Of a stretch of 16,987 nucleotides of DNA, positions 1 through 7,720 are shown one piece after another; within the stretch, counting starts at the first letter, position 1, and each line of letters opens with the position of its first letter. A program made the translations under genes and the position numbers. The notes below the pieces were generated by a model. The model searched no databases. It saw nothing but the letters and a program-made list of their open reading frames with translations, and was not told the DNA's origin. This DNA comes from JASBZA01 sp964392065 (GTDB taxonomy: Bacteria; Bacillota; Clostridia; Saccharofermentanales; Fastidiosipilaceae): positions 1-16,987 of the forward strand of contig CAYMOG010000033.1 of the NCBI GenBank assembly GCA_964392065.1, in the 5' to 3' direction.

Positions 1-300
1 AAAAATCATGGATTTTCGAGGTCAAATAATATGTTGGATTTTATAATCTGGCACGAATTTTCGTTTAAGTGAGCGGCGTCCACTAAATCGCAAATTCCTG
101 CCACTAGATATCATATTGCATTTTATATTCTGGCATGAATTTTGACTTGTGTGAGAAATTTCTGGAATTATTCAGGAGAATCCTGAAATATCGTAAATTT
201 CTACCACTAAATAATTTGCTACATTTTATTTTTTGGTACGAATTTTCGTTTGCATAGGCGATTCCTAGTCCTAGCCTAAATGCTCTGTACTTGGACATAG
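1..300. repeat. Degenerate ~80-105 bp tandem repeats, no gene
   Basis: Similar blocks begin at 38 (ATTTTATAATCTGG), 120 (ATTTTATATTCTGG) and 223 (ATTTTATTTTTTGG). Each is followed by a C/T-CGAATTTT or CATGAATTTT core and, in the first two, later by AAATTCCTGCCACTA or AAATTTCTACCACTA. The start-to-start distances are 82 and 103 bp. Bases 11-37 resemble the end of a further copy, so the array probably continues to the left. The second copy carries a short hairpin, TTCAGGA-GAA-TCCTGAA, at 171-187. A reading frame exists on the minus strand, but it only follows the repeat and has no ribosome binding site or recognisable family. The function is unknown: a diverged intergenic repeat family or a decayed element are both possible. 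Confidence 0.6.
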
Positions 301-355
301 AATCTCTATTATTTACTTACATAATTTGTGAAGTTGAAAATAGAGTATTTGTCTA

Positions 356-383
356 TTGACATTTATTTTGCAGCTGTTAGAAT
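356..383 (+). promoter_or_regulatory. Promoter of the metal-efflux operon
   Basis: A perfect -35 box TTGACA (356-361) is followed after 16 bp by TAGAAT (378-383). Transcription would start near 390, inside the inverted repeat at 388-415 and about 70 bases before the GTG start of the regulator. Confidence 0.7.
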
Positions 384-387
384 TTAA

Positions 388-415
388 ACATGAACAAATG
401 AGCAAGTGTTCATGT
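388..415. promoter_or_regulatory. ArsR/SmtB-family operator
   Basis: ACATGAACA (388-396) and TGTTCATGT (407-415) form a perfect 9-bp inverted repeat with a 10-bp spacer. Inside it, TGAGCA-AG-TGTTCA (399-412) is a one-mismatch 6-2-6 repeat, the arrangement known for SmtB/CzrA-type zinc sensors. It covers the expected transcription start, so binding would block initiation and the operon would autoregulate. Confidence 0.7.
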
Positions 416-459
416 GATAGCCGCATAAACGTTTCATACTACAAGTAAGGAGAGCCTAA

Positions 460-810
460 GTGAAAGCTGATTGCAGTAATGTTTTAGATATTGAATTAGT
501 TGAGTCCCTTGAGAAGAAGATGCCAGAGAGTATCGTAACAGAGGACCTGGCTGGTTTATTTAAGGCCTTTAGTGATACTACTAGAGTAAGAATATTGTGG
601 GCTTTGGCAGAAAGTGAATTGTGTGTTGGTGACATCTCCTATCTGCTTGGGATGAGTCAGTCGGCTATTTCTCATCAATTACGTTTGCTTAAGCAGGCGC
701 ATTTGGTGAAGAACCGTAGAGAAGGAAAAGTTATTTATTATTCTTTGGATGATGATCATGTTGAGAGTATTTTACATCAAGGTTTTGATCATGTGAAAGA
801 AGAGAAATAG
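460..810 (+). CDS. ArsR/SmtB-family metal-sensing repressor
   Basis: This 116-residue winged-helix repressor probably senses zinc or a related ion and controls the exporter that follows. It starts at GTG, set by AAGGAG at 447-452 with a 7-base spacer. Visible features are AFSDTTRVRILWAL in the first helices, ELCVGDIS at 53-60 and the recognition helix SQSAISHQLRLL at 66-77. The C-terminal helix carries D98, H100, H111 and E114, which is the D-x-H-x10-H-x2-E spacing of the SmtB/CzrA alpha-5 zinc site. The cadmium/lead site of CadC needs a Cys-x-Cys in the recognition region; here only C55 is present, so a CadC-type site looks incomplete. The gene ends 11 bases before the ATPase gene, and the next Shine-Dalgarno sequence begins inside its stop codon, so the two are one operon. 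Confidence 0.9.
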   Translation: MKADCSNVLDIELVESLEKKMPESIVTEDLAGLFKAFSDTTRVRILWALAESELCVGDISYLLGMSQSAISHQLRLLKQAHLVKNRREGKVIYYSLDDDHVESILHQGFDHVKEEK

Positions 811-821
811 GAAGTAAGAAG

Positions 822-2945
822 ATGAGAAAAGAGATTATTTTACGCGACTTACAATGTGCAGATTGTGCTCAGAAGATAGAAGATGAAGTCAATCAAATGG
901 ATGGTGTTCAGGCCAAAGTGAATTTAATTCGTCAGCAAATGAGTGTTGAATTTCCAGAAGAAGGTCACTTTCAGAATATTCTACATGATATTCAAGATAT
1001 CGTTAGAATTCATGAGCCTGAGGTAGAAGTTTATGAAAAATCTGAGGCGAAGGTGAATTTCCAAGAAGATAAACCTTTTTATGTAGAACATAAGTCTATT
1101 ATTTTACGTCTTGTACTTGGTGCAGTACTGCTTATTCTAGCGGTTATTCTAGATTTACCTAGAGCATATACATTTGTTTTATTCTTAGCCTCGTATCTGA
1201 TTGTTGGATATCAGGAGTTATATCGTGCAGTGGCAGGTATTGCCAAAGGCCAAATATTCACGGAACACTTCCTCATGAGCATCGCAACGATTGGAGCCTT
1301 CGTTATAGGGGAATATGCGGAAGCGGTAGCGGTAATGCTATTTTATCTTATAGGAGAGCTTTTCCAAGATATTTCTATGGAGAATTCTAGGCGCTCGATT
1401 AAATCACTTATGAAGCTTCGGCCTGAGAAAGCCATGTTACTTATAGAAGGGGACTTAGTGGAGGTTTCACCTGAGGAAGTTTCTGTTGGCTCACATATCG
1501 TTGTGAAACCCGGTGAGAGGATTCCGCTCGATGGAGTTGTGGTACGTGGTGACAGTAGTTTGGATACTTCTGCCTTGACAGGAGAGTCTATGCCTAGAGA
1601 AGTGCATGTAGGTGACGATGTTCTAAGTGCTACGATGAATTTAAGTGGTTTGTTGCATATTCGTGTCGTGAAGCCCTACCAAGATTCTACTGTTCAGAAA
1701 ATTTTGGATTTAGTCCAAGATGCTGGTGAGAATAAAGCGAAAACCGAACGCTTTATGTCTAGATTTGCACGCTATTATACCCCTATCATTGTATTTATGG
1801 CACTTGCTCTGGCCTTACTTCCTCCACTTTTATTTGCAGATCAAGTCTTCTCAGATTGGGTTTACAGAGCCTTGGTATTTCTTGTGATTTCTTGTCCATG
1901 TGCCTTCGTTGTGTCGGTTCCACTGAGTTTCTTTGCAGGTATAGGTGGTGCTTCTAAGCGTGGTATTCTTATTAAGGGAAGTAATTATTTGGAGGCTTTG
2001 TATCAAGTAAATACAGTTATATTTGATAAGACGGGTACATTAACTGAAGGCGAATTTCAAGTGGTAGATAGTGTCCCCATTGATGGTGTTAGTAAAGAGG
2101 AATTATTAGAAACAGCCGCTATTGCGGAACATTATTCCAACCACCCTATTGCCGCTTCTATAATTCGTCATTATCCAGGTATTATTGATACTTCACAGGT
2201 CTTATCAAGCGAAGAAATTCCTGGGCAAGGCGTGAAATTACAAATTGCAGAAAATACCATTCTTGTTGGTAATCATAGACTTATGTTAGAGCATAAAATT
2301 CAATATCAGCCCATCGAACGCGGTTTCGGAGCGACTGTTTATGTAGCTAGAGGAGGCGAGTATATGGGTGCTCTGGTACTTATGGATACTGTGAAGCCCG
2401 ATGCCCGAGAGGCTGTCCTTAAGCTTAAGGAGTTAGGTATTGATAAGGTTATGATGCTGACCGGAGATAAAATCGAAGTGGCAGAAGAAGTCCAGAACAC
2501 GCTGGGATTAGATGGGTTCGAGGCTGAACTCTTGCCACAGGATAAGGTAAGACATCTCATAAAAATAGAATCGGAAGTTAAAGGGAAACAAGCATCGGCA
2601 AAAGTACTAGCTGTAGGAGATGGTATAAACGATGCCCCTCTTCTAGCGAGAGCGGATGTAGGGGTTGCTATGGGAGGCTTAGGTAGTGACGTAGCGATAG
2701 AAGCAGCGGATGTGGTGATTATGTCCGATGAACCTTCTCTCGTATCTACTGCGGTAAAGATAGCGCGTAAAACAAGGAGCATTGTATACCAGAATATTAT
2801 TCTAGCATTGGGGATAAAAGTATTATTTCTTATTCTTGGAGCTCTTGGAATTGCGGGCATGTGGCTTGCTGTATTCGCAGATGTAGGTGTAACGATTATT
2901 GCTGTACTAAACGCGATGCGGGCTATGCGTACTAGAAATATTTAG
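822..2945 (+). CDS. cadA: Zn/Cd/Pb-exporting P1B-type ATPase (CadA/ZntA type)
   Basis: This 707-residue membrane pump uses ATP to expel divalent soft metals. An N-terminal heavy-metal-associated domain has C12-A-D-C15 (about residues 1-70). Membrane segments follow at about 92-140 and 150-180. The actuator TGES is at 253-256 and the ion-site CPC at 358-360. The phosphorylation site DKTGT starts at D402, the nucleotide-domain HP is at 441-442 and GDGIND at 599-604. In the last membrane helices K666 and D687 match the conserved Lys and Asp of the Zn/Cd/Pb subgroup. CPC with this Lys/Asp pair argues for Zn2+, Cd2+ or Pb2+ rather than copper. The SD is AGGAAG at 809-814. The stop codon overlaps the stop of the convergent gene on the other strand (2942-2945), with no terminator between them. 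The symbol could equally be zntA; the exact metal cannot be told from sequence. Confidence 0.93.
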   Translation: MRKEIILRDLQCADCAQKIEDEVNQMDGVQAKVNLIRQQMSVEFPEEGHFQNILHDIQDIVRIHEPEVEVYEKSEAKVNFQEDKPFYVEHKSIILRLVLGAVLLILAVILDLPRAYTFVLFLASYLIVGYQELYRAVAGIAKGQIFTEHFLMSIATIGAFVIGEYAEAVAVMLFYLIGELFQDISMENSRRSIKSLMKLRPEKAMLLIEGDLVEVSPEEVSVGSHIVVKPGERIPLDGVVVRGDSSLDTSALTGESMPREVHVGDDVLSATMNLSGLLHIRVVKPYQDSTVQKILDLVQDAGENKAKTERFMSRFARYYTPIIVFMALALALLPPLLFADQVFSDWVYRALVFLVISCPCAFVVSVPLSFFAGIGGASKRGILIKGSNYLEALYQVNTVIFDKTGTLTEGEFQVVDSVPIDGVSKEELLETAAIAEHYSNHPIAASIIRHYPGIIDTSQVLSSEEIPGQGVKLQIAENTILVGNHRLMLEHKIQYQPIERGFGATVYVARGGEYMGALVLMDTVKPDAREAVLKLKELGIDKVMMLTGDKIEVAEEVQNTLGLDGFEAELLPQDKVRHLIKIESEVKGKQASAKVLAVGDGINDAPLLARADVGVAMGGLGSDVAIEAADVVIMSDEPSLVSTAVKIARKTRSIVYQNIILALGIKVLFLILGALGIAGMWLAVFADVGVTIIAVLNAMRAMRTRNI

Positions 2946-3781
2946 AGAAAAGTTTTAAGCCACGTTAAGTGTTTGAGGATACCTACTTTATCATGATGGT
3001 TAAAGGGGTATCCCATATTATTTCCAACGGTAATGGCTAGGATTTCGAATAATTCTATAGCAGATTCCATCGCTTCCCATAATTCTAATCCGTCAGCTCG
3101 TGCATAAGTTTGAAGATACATCTTATACAAGGAGTCGCTTAAGTGTTTTTCATAGTATTTACCCATTTTCCCAGTACTGATTCGAAAATTATGTTGTGTG
3201 CCGATAAACCAGTTTAGCATTTCATAAAGTTCTGGTTTAACGACGGATTCATACATAATCAGCGCTTGTGGGATTTCTTTACGGACTATAGCTTTGGCCA
3301 CGTTTTGTAAGCACCAATAGAAGTTATTACAGCAAGAGAAGTAATCTAGAGTTGTAGGAGCTTCTACCCAGTACGCTTGGTCGCTAGATGGTGGCAGGTT
3401 TGTGAAGTGATCATCTTTATCTATTAGAACTCTTAGCAAACTATCGTTTCGAACAGTGGGGATCATAGAAATTGGGAAAAATTGCATGTCTAAACGCACA
3501 TTATCTTCTAGAATAAACATCCATCCGTAATGTCCATCATTTGCTGGATGTCTCATAGATTCGGGTATTTGCATAATTAATCTTGGGCCGAAACGTTCTA
3601 ACCAGGATGTATCTTCAATAAATGTTTCTAATGCATCTACAACAAATGCGAAGTCATAATCTTGGAATGGATCAGCCGTGACTTCGGGATTCGCCCTAGA
3701 ACCATTCAACAATACTGCCCGTATTCGAGAGTCTTGTGAAAAATCATCGATTAACTTATAGATATCTGCTTCTGAACGCAT
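2942..3781 (-). CDS. Aminoglycoside 6-adenylyltransferase-like nucleotidyltransferase
   Basis: This 279-residue protein belongs to the ANT(6)/AadK family, whose known members transfer AMP to streptomycin; they run about 280-300 residues, so it is full length. The nucleotidyltransferase motif is G27-S28-R29 followed by D41-Y-D43, and D98 in EDNVRLDMQF is a candidate third carboxylate. AGGAGG lies five bases before the ATG. It is the last gene of the carotenoid operon, 17 bp after the prenyl kinase fusion. Its stop codon overlaps that of the convergent ATPase, so no terminator fits between. Family membership is clear. Whether it confers resistance or modifies another small molecule is not shown, and co-transcription with carotenoid genes makes the true substrate an open question. 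Confidence 0.85.
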   Translation of the reverse strand: MRSEADIYKLIDDFSQDSRIRAVLLNGSRANPEVTADPFQDYDFAFVVDALETFIEDTSWLERFGPRLIMQIPESMRHPANDGHYGWMFILEDNVRLDMQFFPISMIPTVRNDSLLRVLIDKDDHFTNLPPSSDQAYWVEAPTTLDYFSCCNNFYWCLQNVAKAIVRKEIPQALIMYESVVKPELYEMLNWFIGTQHNFRISTGKMGKYYEKHLSDSLYKMYLQTYARADGLELWEAMESAIELFEILAITVGNNMGYPFNHHDKVGILKHLTWLKTFL

Positions 3782-3798
3782 AGCGTCCTCCTATTTTT

Positions 3799-5253
3799 TT
3801 AAATGAATATGAAGTAAAGCATGCCTGCGAGGCTAACAAGTGTCAATGTGATGAGATTAACGGTGTTGTTACTTATGAAACGTAGACCTTTGGCCGGGGC
3901 TTCACCCAAAGTATGGGCGATATCTTGCCAGCGACCCTGGGCGTCTTTATATTTGCGTTGTAGTAGAGAACCCACCAAGCTGTCCAGGAGAGAACCTAGG
4001 ATACCTAGTAGCGTTGCAATAATAAAACCGCGCCATCCGAAAGTCGGAAAGGCTAGAAGAGACAAGAGTAGACTTCCGAGCACCCCTGCAATAAGTCCCA
4101 TACGAGAAACTCCGCCCGACACGCCACGGGGTAATTTTTCTCGCGTTAGAATATCGTAGACAGTGTCCTTACTTAACATACCTAGTTCGGAAGAAAAGGT
4201 ATCGGCTTGGGCGGCAGCGAAGACACCTATGGATAAGAGTAGTAGATAATCATGGTTAGGCAAGAGGAAGTATAACCATAGTAGTAAGGAAGCAGGCAGA
4301 GAATTCGCTAGAACTTGTTTCCAGTTTCTTCTTGAACCGGCTTCTTGTCTTGTTTCTGCGCTGGATTTCGTCTGATTTTTGATTTTACTTATAATACTTC
4401 CTAGTATGAAAAAGACTAGTAAGCTAGTCGCCACCCACACGCCACCGAAAGAATAGAGAGTAAGTGCGGTTAGGAAGGCTGCTATTATGCCATCGAGGGT
4501 AATTGCATGATGTTTGTAGGCGTAGGCTAAGATCAGTGCAGAAATTCCCAGATATACCAATAATGACCAGGTACCAAGATATACCGTTAGACTTATAAAT
4601 ATACCAGATCCTATGGGTAAAGTAAGATTGTCACAACCTCTCTTGCCATTAAGTTCCAATAATACGGAGAATAATCCACTAGCAAGAGACAAGAATAGGG
4701 CAAGTCCTAGTCCTAGGGTTCTTGGAATACGGAAGAAATCTGAGAAGACCGTTAGGCTTAGTATGCAGAGGATAAAATTTACCGTAAAAACAGTTAAGCT
4801 ACCTAGGAATGACTTATCAGGCGCGATGGAAAATGGCTTCCATTTCCCCCAACGCTTTCCTACTATTGCAGCCAGACCATCACCATATGCCATTGTTAAT
4901 ATGCCAATGAAACTCAGAAGAGGCCAATTCAAGAGATAAGAAAGGGTGACTAGAACGAATAAACTTATTGCATAAAAAACGGTACCTAAGCTATCATCTT
5001 CACGTTCCATCGCCTTGATCAGTTTGAACTTGATACTTAGACTATTGATGATAATAAACGCAAAAGGTATCAAAGACGCGGCCCATAACGAAGTAAACAT
5101 GGGCGTAATGAACACCCAGTTTCCTACTAAGATATGAATGAATTTACGTGAATTTTCAGTAGAACCACGGCCTTGATATGTAAGGAGAGTAGCGAGTCCT
5201 AGTATGAGTAAAATATATACTCCTGATATAAAAAAGGGGAAAATATTTTCCAT
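3799..5253 (-). CDS. Fusion of VTE5-like prenol kinase and VTE6-like (DUF92) prenyl-phosphate kinase
   Basis: This 484-residue polytopic membrane protein has two recognisable halves. Residues 1-235 resemble the CTP-dependent prenol/dolichol kinase family (VTE5/Sec59): R36-K37-x-x-H40, YGDG at 123-126, PDKSFLGS at 145-152 and DNLTLP at 208-213. Residues about 240-484 are a DUF92 domain, the family of plant VTE6: ADTFSSELG at 350-358, PRGVSGGVS at 375-383, GSLLDSLVGSLLQ at 420-432 and NNTVNLITL at 462-470. In plants VTE5 makes phytyl phosphate from phytol and VTE6 adds the second phosphate. A fusion would do both steps on one prenol. It sits 23 bp downstream of crtM with SD AAAGGA (5259-5264), so I infer farnesol or a similar alcohol being returned to the diphosphate used by CrtM. 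The substrate is inferred from context only. Confidence 0.8.
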   Translation of the reverse strand: MENIFPFFISGVYILLILGLATLLTYQGRGSTENSRKFIHILVGNWVFITPMFTSLWAASLIPFAFIIINSLSIKFKLIKAMEREDDSLGTVFYAISLFVLVTLSYLLNWPLLSFIGILTMAYGDGLAAIVGKRWGKWKPFSIAPDKSFLGSLTVFTVNFILCILSLTVFSDFFRIPRTLGLGLALFLSLASGLFSVLLELNGKRGCDNLTLPIGSGIFISLTVYLGTWSLLVYLGISALILAYAYKHHAITLDGIIAAFLTALTLYSFGGVWVATSLLVFFILGSIISKIKNQTKSSAETRQEAGSRRNWKQVLANSLPASLLLWLYFLLPNHDYLLLLSIGVFAAAQADTFSSELGMLSKDTVYDILTREKLPRGVSGGVSRMGLIAGVLGSLLLSLLAFPTFGWRGFIIATLLGILGSLLDSLVGSLLQRKYKDAQGRWQDIAHTLGEAPAKGLRFISNNTVNLITLTLVSLAGMLYFIFI

Positions 5254-5276
5254 GCGTATCCTTTCGTAATAAAAGT

Positions 5277-6206
5277 CTAAAGTAGTGCAAGTGCTTGTTG
5301 TGCTTGCATAATTAACTTCTTTCGTGCTTGTTCATTTGTATAATTTCTTTGTGTAAAACAATTATAGCCTGCTACACGCACAGCATCTTGAATCGCGTGA
5401 TAGAGTAGAGCTGAACTTAACAATGGCAGTCTTGCTTCAGGAGCAAAATAATTTAACCACGGTTTTAGCGAGACGTAGTGTGCATCGGCTAATTCCGCTA
5501 ATTCCTCCCATAGTGAAATGAAATTTACGGGTATATCGGGTGAATTTTCTTGTCGAGCCAAGTGTTCCAGTAGGGCTCGGTCCACTTCGTATTTGTTTAA
5601 TAGCTCATTAGGTAAATAGACCCGATTTCTCTCGCGTATGTCCTCGCCAACATCTCTCAGTATATTGGTTATTTGCATGGCAATGCCTAGTTTCTGACAG
5701 GCCTCATGCAGTTCAGTGATGTTCTGGTTTTGTGGGTTCTTTAATAATATAGGCATTAAGAGAACCCCTACAGAGCCAGCAACTAAACGCCCATATTGAA
5801 TAAACTGCTCAATTGTTTCAATTTCTATAAAATCCATATCCGAGGCTTGTCCCTTTAATTGTTGAAGAAAACCATCAATAGGAATCTGATAGTGATCTAT
5901 AGTATGGGATAGAGCCAACCACCAAGTTTTTTCTTGGGCGGAGGAAGATAATTTATTGTAACGGTAATAATGAAGAACTTCTTCTTCTAATTCTTTTAAT
6001 TTCTGACGTTGACTCGATCGGTCGGCGAACGGATCATCGACCACATCGTCTGCATGACGGCAAAAAGCATAAATTGCTGCAATCGCTTGGAAACGCTTCT
6101 TAGGCAATAGTTTGAAGGCTTGGTAAAAACTTCTAGCCCTAGTTCGCATGATGGATTCTGAGGCGTCATACGAGTCGCGTAGTTTACTGTCTAATTGTTT
6201 ATTCAT
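5277..6206 (-). CDS. crtM: Squalene/phytoene synthase family: 4,4'-diapophytoene synthase
   Basis: This 309-residue soluble or membrane-associated prenyltransferase joins two prenyl diphosphates head to head. The two aspartate-rich Mg2+-diphosphate sites are clear: DDVVDD at 53-58 within YAFCRHADDVVDD, and NILRDVGED at 181-189 followed by RVYLP. Its pairing with a CrtN-type desaturase in one transcript points to the C30 pathway, with farnesyl diphosphate as substrate and 4,4'-diapophytoene as product, rather than C40 phytoene; the sequence alone does not fix chain length. Its ATG shares ATGA with the TGA of crtN (6203-6206), so translation is probably coupled. AAGGA stands nine bases upstream. 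The length is slightly above the roughly 290 residues common in this family. Confidence 0.92.
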   Translation of the reverse strand: MNKQLDSKLRDSYDASESIMRTRARSFYQAFKLLPKKRFQAIAAIYAFCRHADDVVDDPFADRSSQRQKLKELEEEVLHYYRYNKLSSSAQEKTWWLALSHTIDHYQIPIDGFLQQLKGQASDMDFIEIETIEQFIQYGRLVAGSVGVLLMPILLKNPQNQNITELHEACQKLGIAMQITNILRDVGEDIRERNRVYLPNELLNKYEVDRALLEHLARQENSPDIPVNFISLWEELAELADAHYVSLKPWLNYFAPEARLPLLSSALLYHAIQDAVRVAGYNCFTQRNYTNEQARKKLIMQAQQALALL

Positions 6207-7720
6207 GTGAAGTCATCCTTGGGATTATCACGACGTAATTCTTCTGCAGAGATTTTGCCACTTTCGAGTGTAATTGGTACGCCAGCACCTGGATGGATAC
6301 TGCTACCTGCGAAATAGAGCCCTGAGATTTCTTTGGCTTTGGCTTGTGGTCTCCAGTGATTGCTCTGCCTAAGTGTGGGACGCAGACCGAATGTAGCGCC
6401 ACGATAGGCGTGGAATTGCTGGGCAAAATCATTCGGAGTCATAATGCGCTCTAATGTAATTTTCTTAGATAAATCTTCTAATCCAGGTAGGTTGGCCAAA
6501 GTTTCAAAAGCTTTTTGACGATAATAATCGATATGTTCCTCATCAAAGGGATACTGAGCCATGCCCAGTTCAGATACAGGAATTAAGAGATAGAAGCTCG
6601 ATTTCCCTGCTGGGGCCATACTTGGATCTAAGTGGGATGGAATAGATAGATAAATCGAAGGATCATCAAGTAATTCACCTGCAAAAATTTGATCCATATT
6701 ATGCTTCAAGTTTTCTGAGACGATGAATTGGTGGCCTTCAAGTTCAGGGAAGGTACCGTCAACACCCCAGTAGAAAACGAGACAAGAGCATGAATAATCG
6801 AGATTATCTAAATTTTCTTTGCGATATTTCTTAGTAGCTACTTGATTATGTTCAATAAGTTCTTGTGCAGCATATGGGAAATCGGCATTACACACAACAT
6901 ATGGCGCATAATGCTTAGCACCCTGTACTTGTACTCCTTGAACTGCTTTATCCACGATAAGAATTTCTTCGACAGGACTATTGTAATGTATTGTTCCTCC
7001 GAGCTCTTGAAATAATTTTGCCATTTGTTCGGCCATTGTATACATACCACCCTCAAAAGTCCAGACACCGTAAAGAAGCTCAATCATCGGAATAATGTTA
7101 TAGAGGGAAGGACCATCCGTAGGTGAGACGCCTATATAGAGCGTTTGGAAACTCAACATATTTTGCAAATCGTAATCTGGTATAAACTTGCCCATCATAT
7201 CGGATGCTGAATCAAATGTTTTAAGTTTGAGCGCTTGCCGAAGCATAAAAGGGTTATACATATCCGTCTTATTTCGAAAAGGACGTCTTATAAAATGATT
7301 TAAGGCGATTTGATAACGTTCATAAATTGCACTCATATACTTCAGAAATCCTAAAGCGTTGTCTTGGCCTTTGGCTTCAAAAGTTTCCATCAAATCTATT
7401 AAGTTGTTATTTACGGAGTACTTACGGTAGGGTGTTCCTTTGAAATACACATGATACATAGGTTCGAGTTTAATTAGGGGAATATAGTCATCAGGATTCT
7501 TGCCCACGTCATGGAAAACGGATTGATAAACTTCTGGCATCATGACAAGCGTTGGGCCAACATCAAATTGATGACCATCGGCCTTTATCTGATGCATCTT
7601 GCCACCTGGGATGTTTTGTTTCTCAAACAGCTCTACCTGATATCCTGCGTATTGTAGGCGAATAGCAGCTGAGAGTCCGCCCATTCCCGCTCCGATCACT
7701 ATTACTTTATCTTGCGTCAT
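6203..7720 (-). CDS. crtN: 4,4'-diapophytoene desaturase, FAD-dependent
   Basis: This 505-residue phytoene-desaturase-type flavoprotein would convert diapophytoene to a yellow diaponeurosporene-like carotenoid. The N-terminal FAD fold VIVIGAGMGGLSAAIRL has GAGMGG at 10-15, followed by ELFEKQNIPGGKM. The C-terminal flavin motif YFAGSSIHPGAGVPITLESG lies near the end. I chose the ATG at 7718-7720 because AGGTGA (7726-7731) is five bases in front of it. A GTG at 7727-7729 would add three residues but overlaps that ribosome binding site. The start lies inside the end of the MarR gene (14-bp overlap) and the stop overlaps the crtM start. C40 desaturases (CrtI) belong to the same family; the C30 assignment rests on the crtM neighbour and on similarity to the short CrtN type. 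Confidence 0.92.
   Translation of the reverse strand: MTQDKVIVIGAGMGGLSAAIRLQYAGYQVELFEKQNIPGGKMHQIKADGHQFDVGPTLVMMPEVYQSVFHDVGKNPDDYIPLIKLEPMYHVYFKGTPYRKYSVNNNLIDLMETFEAKGQDNALGFLKYMSAIYERYQIALNHFIRRPFRNKTDMYNPFMLRQALKLKTFDSASDMMGKFIPDYDLQNMLSFQTLYIGVSPTDGPSLYNIIPMIELLYGVWTFEGGMYTMAEQMAKLFQELGGTIHYNSPVEEILIVDKAVQGVQVQGAKHYAPYVVCNADFPYAAQELIEHNQVATKKYRKENLDNLDYSCSCLVFYWGVDGTFPELEGHQFIVSENLKHNMDQIFAGELLDDPSIYLSIPSHLDPSMAPAGKSSFYLLIPVSELGMAQYPFDEEHIDYYRQKAFETLANLPGLEDLSKKITLERIMTPNDFAQQFHAYRGATFGLRPTLRQSNHWRPQAKAKEISGLYFAGSSIHPGAGVPITLESGKISAEELRRDNPKDDFT

Noticed and set aside
104..298. A 64-codon frame on the minus strand in the repeat region
   Set aside because: It follows the repeat units, has no ribosome binding site and resembles no protein family. 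The repeated DNA explains it.
1..300. Possible CRISPR array
   Set aside because: The repeats are too long, too diverged and without regular unique spacers, and no cas genes are near.
2339..2860. A 173-codon frame antisense to the metal ATPase
   Set aside because: The plus-strand frame there carries the GDGIND motif and final membrane helices. The antisense frame is Ser/Thr-rich shadow coding without a start site.
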